A stretch of DNA of 64,000 nucleotides from Pseudoips prasinana (GCA_951640165.1 OX621265.1:12475001-12539000); one strand, 5' to 3'; positions 40,593-51,090 are shown, counted from the stretch's first letter. Numbers and translations: made by a program. The notes: generated by a model from the letters alone, not told the origin.

Positions 40593-41518
40593 GGGACTAC
40601 GCGCACTTATTCAGCTCCATTCGCGTTTCGCTGAACGATTTTGGTCACACTTATACAGCTCTGCTTCTATCAGCCGCGTACGGCGTCGTAAGAACGAGAA
40701 TAGCCGTCATAACGTGCTATCTCCACTGAAACGCTGCTGTACGCGCCGTACGCAGTAGGCGTACGGCGCTGAATTGCTGCGAAGACGGTAGGCTACTCAT
40801 TTAGTATTGTGCTCTCAACATGGACAGTTCGATGTGCGATACTGTTATCGTTTCGCTTCTTGTAGACAAGATAGAAAAATAAATAAATAAAATAAAAAAG
40901 GTTTTTATTTACGTAGACTTTAAAAAATCGCTTGTAAATAGTCAGAACATGTTTGTAGTAATATAGTGGTATACATTATTATTTCTAGTAACATAGATAT
41001 TTAGGTACCTACACATTGTATGAAAACATTTATAACATTTTTTTTATTATAGCATTGATATTTAATAAAATAATCGCTATAATGTGATGAACTAATATCA
41101 TACAAACAAGAATATTTTTGCACTAACAATATAAGTTTCTCTTCGTCGATCATTTATAGTAAAAATAAAAAAAATATATTAACTTTAAATCACGTTTGCA
41201 CTCTTTAATCTTTGCGTGCATAATGATTACGTCAAATCAATGCAGGAACAATACAGGTCGCAACACTCGCAACTTGTCGACACGGAGTCGCGAACCATCG
41301 CTGTAAAGAGCTGTTCCGCCGCATTCGACGGCGAACAGCGCTGTACGCGGTGTAACAGCGCCGAACGCTCTCTATAGCATTCGCATTGATAAAACACATT
41401 TATCCTCATTTTATGCTGAAAAGCAGAATGGATGCGGAAAGCTGAATCGACGCGTACAAGTCTCCATACAAAATTGTTGTTTTCTATGGACAAAAGCTGA
41501 ATAAGTGCGCGTAGTCCC
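40593..41518. mobile_element. PIF/Harbinger-like non-autonomous element, 926 bp
   Basis: Perfect 24-bp inverted ends (GGGACTACGCGCACTTATTC plus AGCT) are flanked by TTA at 40590-40592 and 41519-41521. The interior has CGTACGGCG motifs near both ends. A short frame at 40820-40882 (MDSSMCDTVIVSLLVDKIEK) could be the remnant of a MADF-type DNA-binding protein, as found in Harbinger elements. No transposase remains, and a LINE end is nested inside. Confidence 0.85.
40880..41066 (-). mobile_element. LINE 3' end, family E, nested in the Harbinger-like element
   Basis: AATAAAATAAAAAAGG tail, TTTACGTAGACTTTAAAAAA and AAATAGTCAGAACATGTTTG. Only about 190 bp; 5'-truncated at GATATTTA. Confidence 0.82.
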
Positions 41519-41529
41519 TTAGTCCACCA

Positions 41530-41736
41530 CCCTGGCCCACTGCGGGTGGGCGAACTTTACATGCCATCAAGAACATTTTGGAGTACTCACAGGCATGCAG
41601 ATTTCCTTATGATGGTTTTCTTTTACCGTTTTAAGTACACGATCATTCATTTTGAAAAGTCAGTGGTGCACGCCTTGTATTTGAACCCGAGACCACTAAC
41701 TTTACAGTCTAACGGCTTAAACACTAGGCTATCTCT
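41530..41736 (-). mobile_element. SINE-4 copy
   Basis: Minus strand: ATAGCCTAGTGTTTAAGCCG, then GGTCTCGGGTTCAAATACAA (B box), then ATCTGCATGCCTGTGAGTAC. It begins 12 bp outside the Harbinger-like element. Confidence 0.75.
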
Positions 41737-41747
41737 TAGTAATGTAT

Positions 41748-41826
41748 CATCATCATATCAGCCGAAAGACGTCCACTGCTGGACAAAGGCCTCCCCCAAA
41801 GATCTCCACAATTGCCGGTCCGGTAG
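41748..41826 (-). mobile_element. RTE-type LINE 3' end, 75 bp
   Basis: ATCATCATATCAGCCGAAAG, GTCCACTGCTGGACAAAGGC and CTCCACAATTGCCGGTC, then a break. Possible duplication GTAATGTAT at 41740 and 41825. Confidence 0.85.
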
Positions 41827-42299
41827 TAATGTATTGAAGAAATAATATATATATGTGCATTTTAGATGTAGATAATGTGGCGACTGTGGCTTCCTTTAAC
41901 TTAATCCAATGATAGAGGAGGGAGGGAACACTCGACAGAGACTCAGACCTACAACTCAGATGTAGCTTTAAGGGGCCCCTTGTGATACATCAACGCTCAA
42001 CTTCTCTGTCTCTCAGTATTCCCTTCTCTTCGTAGCCAAATTTGGTATTATCCTAATAATGCCACTTTGGATACTCGTGCCAATAGAGAACTTACGGAAG
42101 TTCTTGATAATCCTAAGACTTTTAATAGGCTGTAGAGTATAATCTTAATATCAAAGTTATGCAACCTAAAACTATCACACTCTCCGTCATATATATTATT
42201 TTTTTTAGTCTAAAAAATTGAGAAAATAATCGTTTATTTTTACATGGGAGACGCAAGTTCAAACCTTTAAATATATATTCACCAGGAGGTCAGTTTTAG
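41827..42299. other. Unassigned region
   Basis: No gene or repeat is recognised. Confidence 0.4.
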
Positions 42300-42668
42300 C
42301 CACTTTTTTATTTATTTATTTATTAACTGTTACATTATTGCTAGTCTAATTACAACACTTAAAAATTAAAATCAAATGCACAGTTTATTAAGGTGACATC
42401 AGTAAAAAACAAAAAATATATAACAACTAAAACTAAATATAAAATGAAAAATACTAAAGCTAAAATATTAAAACTTGTACTATTTACATTACATTTTTAT
42501 TTAATTTTATAGTCTTAAGTATATGTCTAAAGTGTGCAATTTCTATTTGTCTAAAATCTGCATTTAAATAATAAAGTATCAAGACGATCCAGTCGGTGTA
42601 TTGTCCGCCATCCTGGCTCAGGTGTGTTATAAAGACATTTTTCTTGTCTCGGGTCCTATGCGGTGCCA
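42300..42668 (-). mobile_element. Putative LINE 3' end
   Basis: On the minus strand a short frame (RTRDKKNVFITHLSQDGG through HILKTIKLNKNVM) is followed by an AT-rich 3' region ending in AATAAATAAATAAA and A's. Layout fits a 5'-truncated LINE, but I do not recognise the protein. Confidence 0.45.
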
Positions 42669-42834
42669 TTGCTGGCTAGGGATGCCCATCGGGATACTAT
42701 GTTTATCGATATACTTTAAGTTACTGATATATTTATATTGTTTGTGTTGTCAATCCTTAATGTAATGAGAGTGAAGGAAACAAAAGTGCTGTACCTAAGT
42801 ATGAATTTGTCCTCCGTATCCAAACAACATACAT

Positions 42835-43090
42835 ACATACATAGACTCACGCCTGTTTCCCAGAGGGGTAGGCAGAGACAACGGATTTCCATCTGTCACG
42901 ATCGTTGCACACGGCTTTTGCCTCGATTACTATATTCTCCATACATGCTGGCCAGTTTAGGGGTAGGTCTGACCTGCCCTTTCTTGAGAACGTCTCCGAT
43001 TTGGACAGAGAATGTTCAACGAGGTCTTCCCCTTCCGGTTGTTCCATTCACACAGGCCAGGTATACTTCTTTGGTCAATCTTCTTTTATC
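42835..43090 (-). pseudogene. LINE C-terminal fragment (DRDRWKSVVSAYPSG family)
   Basis: Minus strand: YLACVNGTTGRGRPR, a frame change near 43020, EDLVEHSLSKSETFSRKG, then EAKAVCNDRDRWKSVVSAYP and SGKQA-stop at about 42850. The tail is (TATG)n. It resembles RTE-group LINE ends. Confidence 0.78.
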
Positions 43091-44090
43091 CAAACAAGCT
43101 TGAGTATATTTATGTAAATCATAAACTACTGAATTGACTGATAAATTAATATTGAAAATAATTTCACGTTTCGCCTTGATTTTTTTGCCCTGCGGAGAGT
43201 TGTGCGTGGAGTGGAGTCTCTTTGTCCCGTGCCTCCTCATTCGCGTTATTGCTGGAAAATATTTCATGAGAAATAAGAAACACCGCTGTACTTCTATTTC
43301 TTATTTTGCGCGTTAGTTCGTTTAACTAAACGTAATCATCACTCTTTTTCGAATTTTAGTTTTCTACAAAATTGTAATGAACCCAATATTTCATTAAAAT
43401 TACGTTTAAATTGGTAACTATAAAATAATACGAAACAGTATTATTGAACAGCAAACACATTACCGCCCCAATTTTATTAATTTTCCCTTATGAATAGGAA
43501 TGGCTTGTGTGAAACAATAAAAATCATTAATTGGTTATTGTATTTTATGGCATATCAATTTTAAATGCTTGTAAATTTTGCTATTAACGCAGAAAGTGGT
43601 GTTAATGTATGGTTATACATGTGTTTGTGTAATTCTTACTCCTAAATGGCGGAAGTTTTTATGAGGTTTTCTTTATTTAGTAAGGACTGAGTCATAACCG
43701 ATTTGAACTCAAGTAACGGAAGTTTTTAAATTTTTTATCGTACAAAAATTACTTTTATCGATACTTAGGCTCCCATCCCTAACCGTAAAGTATTTATCAA
43801 AGTATGACAAATATTGTTTTTACAACAGTGTATAGAATACCAACTACTGTGATTTTAAGAATATTCTTGAATATTCTTGGGAAAATTCCACAGCTGTTTA
43901 GGATATGTTTGTGATTGATATCCAACGTTTTCTTTTAGAAAATGTTCGGAGAATGTGGGTAGTTGTGAATATAAATTCTTTTATGGCTTATAGGCTTTGT
44001 AAGCCTTTTAGCCTCTTCTCAGACACAATAGATTCATAGACATGAGGTTCTTTAGAATGGACGGTATATAAATCGGGGTGGTTTGATGTC
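43091..44090. other. Unassigned AT-rich region, about 1 kb
   Basis: No recognisable repeat, exon or structured element. Confidence 0.4.
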
Positions 44091-44556
44091 AGGAGTTCAT
44101 GTTTCTGAATTGAGTCTGGGTGTAATCTATATATATATAATAAAATCGTAGGAAAGTCAAAACTGTACATTGATTATTTTTAAAAAGGTTACTTGGGGCG
44201 ATATCTACGATATCGAAGCCAAAAATATAGTTTTTAGAATTTTTGTTTGTTTATCTGTATGTATGTCCCGGCTAAACTCAAAAAGTACTGCATGGATTTA
44301 CTTAAAATTTTGCATGAATATTATTAAGAGGTCGGGTCAACATATAGGCTACATATTATCACGCTATCACCTACGGGGGAGTAGCTGTGATAAATTTGTA
44401 AAATTTTACACAGGGCACAGCTAGTTACCTATATAAGTATGTATTTACAAAGAAAAGTAGTGTATGAAAGATATCAGTCATCTGGTTTTCGTAGTACTAG
44501 CTCTACTTAGTTTGGGATCAAATGACCGTGTGTGAATAATGTCCCAGGATATTTAT
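44091..44556 (+). mobile_element. SINE-2 copy split by a Helitron
   Basis: The left part ends TGAGTCTGGGTGTAA (44125). The right part resumes TTACCTATATAAGTATG (44425) and runs to GGATATTTATT. The head is missing. Confidence 0.85.
44126..44424 (+). mobile_element. Non-autonomous Helitron in SINE-2
   Basis: It starts TCTATATATATATAATAAAA after A and ends GGGCACAGCTAG before T. The 3' hairpin is partly deleted relative to 25610-25908 (TTTTACACAGGGCACAG). Confidence 0.9.
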
Positions 44557-44821
44557 TTAAACCAACTGAATAAATTTCATTGTTCTATTGGCAGTGGGAC
44601 AGAATAGTCAAGTACTCAAAATACGATTCAACCGACCAACAGATTATACATTCTCCTCATATCGAAACTAAATAATGTCGTACCAATCAATAATAATATC
44701 CTGAGACATTATTCATATTCACACACGGCCATCTGATCCCAAACTAAGCAGAGCTTGTACTATGGAAAACAGATAACTGATATACTACTTTTCTTTTGTA
44801 AATACATACTTATATAGATAA

Positions 44822-45168
44822 CTAGCTATGCCCCGCGGTTTCAACCGCGTTAAAGTAGTTTTGGCCTAAAAGAGTAACAAACATACATCTATACTCATAA
44901 ATTTTCGCATTTATAATATTAGTAGGAGTATCTTTGTTTTGGCAGTGCACGCCGGAATAGCTCGCAGATGGTAGATTTTTTTCATACTTATCGTCATATT
45001 TTGGACAATTCACATAATATCTTTATAAATTGTAGCCTATGTGTTATTCTCATGTATAAACTATATTATTGTAAAGTTTCATTAAAATCCATTCTGTAGT
45101 TTTTAAGAAAAAGAGTAACAAACATCCATCCATACTTACAAACTTTCGCGTTTATAATATTAGTACGA
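44822..45168 (-). mobile_element. Composite Helitron
   Basis: On the minus strand it begins TCGTACTAATATTATAAACG and has a second internal start (CCTACTAATATTATAAATGC). It ends with hairpin AACGCGGTTGAAACCGCGGG, GCATAGCTAG. A and T flank it with no duplication. Confidence 0.93.
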
Positions 45169-45223
45169 TTACACCGCGACTCAGGAAAAACAGATATGTT
45201 CATACACACAAATATCTGTCCTG

Positions 45224-45698
45224 GGGCTCTGCCGGCTAAGTCGCCGAACATCGATTTCTTAAATGGCGATCAAATAAATAAAAGTTAAAAATATCTTTAA
45301 CAATCGTTAAATCGGCTTCCATGAGCACATGTGACGTCATAAATGGTCCGGAATCGGTTGTCAACGTTGAAGCCGATTTAAGTCATACTAAGTTTTTGGT
45401 ATGCAATATATTTATCACAGTTCCTTAGTATAATTTATTTGTTGCACTCCTGCTACTATTTACTTTACTTTCAGTTCCTATCCATCCAAAGGTTGTCTGG
45501 AAGAGATCGCTTAAGGCGATAAGACCGCCCATTGTACCTTATGTTCTTTATATTATATCCGTTGTATTTTCTTTCCGCCTGAGTGTGTACAATAAAGAGT
45601 ATTCTATCTATCTAAAGATTGATTAAGTCATTTTTAACCTTTATTTATTTGAACGCCATTTAAGAAATCGATGTTCGGCGACTTAGCCGGTAGGGCCC
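45224..45698. mobile_element. Foldback MITE, family H, interrupted
   Basis: Ends GGGCTCTGCCGGCTAAGTCG and CGACTTAGCCGGTAGGGCCC. CTG flanks at 45221-45223 and 45699-45701. A LINE 3' fragment sits inside, near the second arm. Confidence 0.88.
45390..45612 (+). mobile_element. LINE 3' UTR fragment nested in the MITE
   Basis: GGTTGTCTGGAAGAGATCGC, AAGGCGATAAGACCGCCCAT and GTGTACAATAAAGAGTATTC with a (TATC)n tail. Same 3' UTR as 26430-27110. Confidence 0.85.
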
Positions 45699-46034
45699 CT
45701 GGGTGGGAATCGAATCTACGCCCTGCCGCATGAAAGGCAAACATCTACCAACCAGCCCGCCGATCAATAGTATCTACATATGATTTAAGACGTTTGTACC
45801 ACCTAACATAATAGCTATTAAGCCTACGGCTAGATCTAAATTGGTTCGCAAGTTTGTACAACAACGGACAAACATGGGTAATGGCCGAGATAACAAACGT
45901 AAATTGGCATCGGTTGCTTACATAGCGACCTTCGGATGCTGCGAACTCGGGGCTGCCATCTGAACACTGACGGCTTATTACCCCAATCGATGAAACTGCA
46001 ACTCGGCAGATGCTCGACTCGGCACGTGCTCAGC

Positions 46035-46365
46035 TCAGCATGTTTCCTAAAGCGATTGCCTCGGTCTACGGTACGAGGTCCTGGGTTCAAATCCCGGGTC
46101 GGACCACAAGTGATTTTGGGACTTTTCTGTAAAAAGAAAAATTTCTCAGTATCAGCCCGAAGTCTGGGAGTTGGAGGTATTATACCCCCGTGCCTCGGAG
46201 AGCACGTAAAGCCGTCGGTTCCGTGTGACCTCTTTCCGGTCGTGCCGCTAGGCGTCCCACCGGATCATGAGAGTGATGGAATAGAAAGTGCTCGTGTTTG
46301 CGCAGACACTTTAGCACTATAATATGTCCCGCGCAGATAGCTAATCTCTGTTGAGATTATTATAA
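46035..46365 (+). mobile_element. SINE-3 copy
   Basis: The B box is GGGTTCAAATCCC, then GGTCGGACCACAAGTGATTT, AGCACGTAAAGCCGTCGGTT, and the tail CGCGCAGATAGCTAATCTCT. The A-box part is damaged (GATTGCCTCGGTCTACGG). Between 45766 and 46034 nothing else is recognised. Confidence 0.87.
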
Positions 46366-46457
46366 TTATAAAGCGATTGGCGAACTGCCCCGCATGATGC
46401 AGAAAAGTGCATGTGCGCGTGTTCTAACGTTGTTTTTAAGTATCTCCGCTTGTATAG

Positions 46458-46542
46458 AAAACACGCGCAGTCCAACACACAGAACATGCAACCACGTGCT
46501 TTCATGCAGATGCGCGTTCTGTGTGTTGGATTGTGCGTGTTT
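46458..46542. repeat. Imperfect hairpin, about 36-bp arms
   Basis: AAACACGCGCAGTCCAACAC, ACAGAACATGCA faces a near-complement ending GTTGGATTGTGCGTGTTT. A related GTGCATGTGCGCGTGTTC lies just upstream (46408), suggesting a larger foldback. Confidence 0.8.
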
Positions 46543-46579
46543 AAGCACATTTTATAATCGGTAATGTTTTGCGAAGAAT

Positions 46580-46830
46580 TGCCAAGATGAAGTTGTAATG
46601 GACAGGCACATAGCTCGTACAGCCGACGGCCGCTGGGGCAGAAAGGTTCCAGAGTGGCGACCACGAACCGGAAGACTTCGCGTGGGCCGGCTTACTAGAT
46701 GGACCGATGATCTTGTGAGGGTCGCTGTAAGTCGCTCGATGCGGATAGCGCATGACCGGCAATTGTGGAGATTTTTGGGGGAGGCCTTTGTCCAGCAATG
46801 GGTGTCTTTCGGATCATACGGTAGTATCAG
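46580..46830 (+). mobile_element. RTE-type LINE 3' end
   Basis: Translation HIARTADGRWGRKVPEW, RPRTGRLRVGRLTRWTDD, LVRVAVSRSMRIAHDRQLWR then FLGEAFVQQWVSFG. One frame is open but both ends are truncated; the (GATGAT)n tail is absent. Confidence 0.85.
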
Positions 46831-47094
46831 CAGTATTTAAAGAACGGCAGCGATATGGTATCGGCTTGCTTACTGATGTTTCTGATGTTAGTCAATGTTA
46901 CTCGTTGTTTGGTGTCGTCGGCAAAAGGCTTATTTTCTAATTAATGAAACTGCTACTCGGCACGTTATTCAGCTAGGTATGTATCCAAATTGGACACGCT
47001 TCTATTTGGCCATGATAACAATTTCATACAAAATAAATCCATATAGATGACCCGTGTACTATATCTACCACCTAACTGCGGTCGCCAATTCGCA

Positions 47095-47268
47095 TGCCAA
47101 GCGCGGTTTTTTTTTCAACCGAGACCGTCAGATTAACGTACCCTCCGAAGCACGAAGACGCTTAGAAATCAAACACAGCGCAAGACCGGCAATTGTGGGG
47201 ATTTCTAGGGGAGGCCTTTGTCCAGCAGTAGACGTCATACGGCTGATATGATGATGATGCTATGGATA
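47095..47268 (+). mobile_element. Repeat D fragment joined to an RTE 3' end
   Basis: 47095-47172 holds TTAACGTACCCTCCGAAGCA and GACGCTTAGAAATC (repeat D). 47175-47268 holds GCAAGACCGGCAATTGTGGG, GGCCTTTGTCCAGCAGTAGA and GATGATGATG (RTE). Confidence 0.78.
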
Positions 47269-47563
47269 GACCACATGACTAAGTAAAACTTAGATATCCG
47301 ACACGTAACTGGCTATGAGAGAAAGTAATTCTTTTTTTTATTGTCTTCTTTCTTTCTAACTTTCTCTGCCTTGACCCTACAGTAATATACGAAATTTTTA
47401 TCTCACAACTTGCGTTCGCCTCTACCGATCACACTTTTGTGACGCTCTCGTTTAGCATTTGCCAGCTTACTCCTCAAGTCAAGCGTGCGTTATGAAGTTT
47501 TACTTCAATAATTATAACTAGACATTACCCAAATAGCTCATTCTTCAAACGTTGGCAGATTAA
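47269..47563. other. Unassigned stretch
   Basis: No gene or repeat is recognised up to the Helitron start. Confidence 0.4.
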
Positions 47564-47784
47564 TCCAAACTAATATTATAAATGCGAAAGTAACTCTGTC
47601 TGTCTGTCTGTCTTTGCTTCACGCCTAAACTACTAAACCGATTTGTGTGAAATTTGGTACAGACATAGTTTGGAACTTGAGAAAGGACATAGGATAGTTT
47701 TTATTACAAAAATAAAATAAAAATAAAATTATTTCCGGACATACAGCGCCATCTATTGGTCAAGAGTCGGCATCAATTCATTAC

Positions 47785-48085
47785 TGAAAATTCATCGGAA
47801 AAATGTAAATAAATAGTAAAAAGGTATGAAAATATAATACAATACAACTTTTAGTAGAAAGAAAATGCTCTAACGGAGTATAGATAATTCTATTAGTACT
47901 ATGAGTATATGTCGAGTTGGTGATCGCGCAATGGTGTCGATCGTTACACGAGTTCGGTTCATGTTATTGTTTTAATTCATCGGAAAAAAGTAAATAAATA
48001 GTAAAAAGGTATGAAAAAAATAATATCAATATAATAAAACTTTTAGTACAAAGAAAATGCCCGAACGGAGTATAGATAAATAATC
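47785..48085 (+). repeat. Direct repeat inside the Helitron
   Basis: ATTCATCGGAAAAA(T/A)GTAAA through CGGAGTATAGATAA appears at 47785-47885 and 47976-48080, about 188 bp apart, with minor differences. Confidence 0.85.
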
Positions 48086-48097
48086 CGAGTTGTCACT

Positions 48098-49234
48098 ATG
48101 CTCTATAGATGGCGTTGGGAGGAAATGCCAGTTTGTAACATAAGTAAAAGTAGTGAGCGTGGAAGAATGTTGCAACAATGTAAACTGCTGGTTTGGGATG
48201 AATGTACGATGTCCAATAAAAGAGTAATCGAAGCACTTCGTTGCACGATGAAAGAGATAAAAAATAACCTAGGTATTATGAGAGGAATGGTGGTTCTATT
48301 GGCCGGTGACTTCCGGCAGACCCTGCCGGTTATAGCAAGGGGCACACCGGCAGATGAAATCAATGCCTGTTTAAAAGCATCTGTGCTATGAACACATGTG
48401 CAAAAGGTTTCACTGTCGACGAATATGCGAGTATTACTCCATAATGATTGTCAAGCATGGCAGTATGCTGCTGCTCTTCTGAAGATCGGCGAGGATCGTA
48501 TGCCTACCGACTCCGAGAGTATGATCACGCTGAGCAGCGAATGCTGCCAAATTGTGGATAGCACATACAATTTAAAATATAGTGTCTATCCGGATTTACG
48601 CGCTAATATCGAAAATCGGGAATGGTTCTGCGAAAGGGCGATATTGGCGCCAACAAATGAAATAGTAGGCCGGATAAATGACCAAATTATGTCTGACGTA
48701 GAGGGAGATGTCATCGAGTATCTATCAGTAGATAACGTCGTGGATACCGAGCAAGTGACATCTTACCCGACAGAGTTTCTCAACTCCTTAGAGTTATCAG
48801 GAGTGCCTTCTCACAAGTTGAGGATGAAAGTTGGAGTTCCTGTGATGCTTATGAGAAACCTAGATCCACCAAGGCTATATAACGGCACATGGTTACAAGT
48901 AACCTATTTAGGACGGAATGTCATTAAAGCCGTTATTATGACTGGAATGGCAAAAGGCGAAACTGTAATTATTCCCCGCATTCCCATCATTCCAACTGAT
49001 TTGCCATTCCAATTCAAAAGAGTTTAGTTTCCACCGAAAACTGCGTTTGCAATGACCATAAATAAAGCCCAAAGGCAAATGCTTAAAGTTGCGGGGGTAC
49101 ATCTTGAAAAAGCCTGTTTCTCCCATGGACAACCCTACGTTGCGTGCTCAAGAGTGTCAAAACCACAAGACCTATATATTTTAGCAAAGGATGGCAAAAC
49201 CAAAAACGTGGTATACAGAAATGTCTTGGTGTAA
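48098..49234 (+). pseudogene. Helitron Pif1-like helicase, C-terminal part, two nonsense codons
   Basis: One frame of 379 codons runs the whole length with stops only at 48389-48391 (TGA, probably from TGG) and 49025-49027 (TAG, probably from CAG) before the terminal stop. There are no frameshifts. Visible superfamily 1B motifs: KLLVWDECTM (motif II, codons 29-38), LLAGDFRQTLPVIARG (motif III), LSTNMRVL (IV), AMTINKAQ (V), and QPYVACSRVSKPQDLYIL (VI), ending NVVYRNVLV. Motif I (GxxGxGKT) is absent because the 5' part is deleted. The ancestral Rep/Hel protein nicks DNA and unwinds it for rolling-circle transposition; this remnant could not. The homology probably begins at codon 10 (MPVCNISKSS). 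Confidence 0.93.
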
Positions 49235-49582
49235 GAAACTTTAATAATCTTTAAAGCCTAAAATAATAGAAAATTTGTCAAGGGAGAAACAGTATTTTTT
49301 TCTGAAATGTCAAATCAAAATAATATTTTCAAAATAAGGGAAAAATAACATTTTCGCCTTTTTCGATCGGCAATAACGGCTTTAATGCCCTAAGTGAGTA
49401 TACATATCTTCAATTCAAACGCAGAGCTCATTATGTTGATTTTAGAAGAGTTCCCTAGAATAACTTCCACATTTCATTTTTGAAGAGATCCCGCGAGATC
49501 GGGTACTATGTGGGTAAAACCAAAAATCTGCCGGAAGACACTATTCCACGCGAACGAAGTCGCGGGCAAAAGCTAGTGATAT

Positions 49583-49697
49583 ATATAATATCTTGGGACA
49601 TTATTCAGACACGGCCATCTGATGCCAAACTAAGCAGAGCTCGTACTATGGAAACCAGATAAGTGATATACCACCTATACTACTTTTCTTTTGTAAA

Positions 49698-49769
<72 letters not shown>

Positions 49770-49850
49770 CACCCAGACTCGGGACAACAACATGTTCATA
49801 CATACATACATGGGTGGGAATCGAACCCATCGCCAACCAGACCAGCCGTA
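49583..49850 (-). mobile_element. SINE-2 copy with expanded AT microsatellite
   Basis: Tail GACATTATTCAGACACGGCC (plus view), TACTTTTCTTTTGTAAAAAC, then (AT)n from about 49700 to 49764, then ATTACACCCAGACTCGGGAC and a truncated head. It starts 7 bp after the Helitron. Confidence 0.85.
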
Positions 49851-49964
49851 TGAATTCTTTTCGTTTTTTTTTCTTTACATTCCTCCCACAGCTCTCAGTA
49901 CGGTATAACGGCTATACTTTTTTGCGTATAACGTTATATCTAGCTCCTGAAGCTTAATGATTTA

Positions 49965-50150
49965 GTCTTACCGCTTTAGCTGTTACACGTGTAGATAGAT
50001 TATCTGTGCAAACAATGATGATTCAAGTATTAGTAATATAATCCGCCTAATAGCTAATAGATACATGAACTCTCGAAATAGCTCCGTTATATTGATTTTA
50101 GATTAACTAAGACTACGCCGTACTACATAGCGTGGGATAGCAACTTGAAC
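49965..50150 (+). repeat. Direct repeat I, copy 1
   Basis: TGTTACACGTGTAGATAGAT, AATGATGATTCAAGTATTAG, TAATATAATCCGCCTAATAG and ATATTGATTTTAGATTAACT parallel copy 2 at 51222-51400. Unknown class; no ORF. Confidence 0.75.
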
Positions 50151-50184
50151 AGCGAATCTACTTTGGAAACATAACTTATATGAA

Positions 50185-50700
50185 TTGAGCTTTATTAAAA
50201 TAAATATCAAGAAAACGAAGGTTTTAGGAACTTCTAAATTCCCACAACAAATCGACGCTATCAAAATCCTACTAATATTATAAACGCGAATGTTTGTAAG
50301 TATAGATGGATGGATATTTGTTAGTCTTTCACGTAAAACTATTGAATGGATTTTAATGAAACTTTACAATAATATAGCTTATACATCAGAAATACATAGG
50401 CTACAATTTATGAAGATATTGTGTGAATTGTCCAAAATATGCCGATAGGTGTCAAGGAAGTAGGAAAAAGTCAACCATCTGCGAGCTATTCCGGCGTGCA
50501 CTGCCAACACCGCTAGAGGTAGAGGTACACATCTTACTAATATTATAAATGCGAAAGTTTGTGATGCCAAAAGTACTTTAACGGTGGTGAAACCGCGGGG
50601 CATAGCTAGTCTACAATATTCCTATAGAATAAGTCAGCAATTTTAAATATGCAGGCAGCGTAATCACAGAGGATACCATACCATCCATGTTCCTGCGAAA
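50185..50700 (+). pseudogene. LINE reverse transcriptase fragment split by a Helitron
   Basis: Left part INIKKTKVLGTSKFPQQI, DAIK (to 50266), right part from 50610 reading IYNIPIE, one stop, VSNFKYAGSVITEDTIPSM. The FKYxGSVITED block is typical of the RT region after motif C. Excising 50267-50609 joins the frame exactly (AAA A|TC TAC). Confidence 0.82.
50267..50609 (+). mobile_element. Composite Helitron in a LINE
   Basis: It starts TCCTACTAATATTATAAACG after A. A second start CTTACTAATATTATAAATGC is at about 50533. It ends GGTGGTGAAACCGCGGGGCA, TAGCTAG before T. 343 bp. Confidence 0.93.
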
Positions 50701-50849
50701 TGAACACGTGTAGTTTGGGACGTTGCCGTCCTGTTTTTGAGCGTTCACTGTGCCGAAACCGCACTGTTGCTGCACCTCTGTATGAAAACAAACCACCGGC
50801 CGTGCGCAATACAACAAACGCTCCGCTTCGGCACCGCAGCGATAAGATA

Positions 50850-51090
50850 CATCATCATCATCATCATCATTTCAGGCAGAAGACGTCCAAATCCACGACG
50901 GCATCCGATCTTGCGCTATCCGCATCTAGCGGTTTCCAGCGACCCGCTTAAAATCATCGGTCCATCTTGTAGGGTGCCCATGCTGCGTCTTCTGGTCCGT
51001 GGTCGCCACTCGAAAATCTTTCTGCCACAATATGCTATGTGCCCCGCTAACTGCCACTTCAGCTTTGCAATTTTTCGAGCTATGTCGGTG
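50850..51090 (-). mobile_element. RTE-type LINE 3' end
   Basis: (ATC)n tail, CAGGCAGAAGACGTCCAAAT, GATCTTGCGCTATCCGCATC, TCATCGGTCCATCTTGTAGG and TGGTCGCCACTCGAAAATC. Internal bases are lost near the 3' end (the GGCCTCCCC block). Confidence 0.85.

Larger units (their letters stand above)
44692..45765 (-). mobile_element. SINE-2 copy carrying a Helitron and a foldback MITE
   Basis: SINE parts: 44692-44821 (tail), 45169-45223 (body) and 45702-45765 (head with reverse B box ATCGAATCTACGCC). Removing the insertions gives TATAGATAATTACACC and CTGTCCTGGGTGGGAATCG as in intact copies. Confidence 0.9.
47564..49576 (+). mobile_element. 2.0-kb Helitron with remnant helicase
   Basis: It starts TCCAAACTAATATTATAAAT after A (47563) and ends with stem ACGCGAACGAAGTCGCGGGC, AAAAGCTAG before T (49577), with no target duplication. 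It encodes only the C-terminal helicase part of the Rep/Hel protein. The HUH Rep domain and helicase motif I are gone, so it is an internally deleted derivative. The first 530 bp after the 5' end contain a 188-bp-spaced direct repeat. Confidence 0.92.

Noticed and set aside
49700..49764. Long AT run as an origin or promoter element
   Set aside because: It lies inside a SINE-2 body at a TATATA-rich point and is best explained as a microsatellite expansion.
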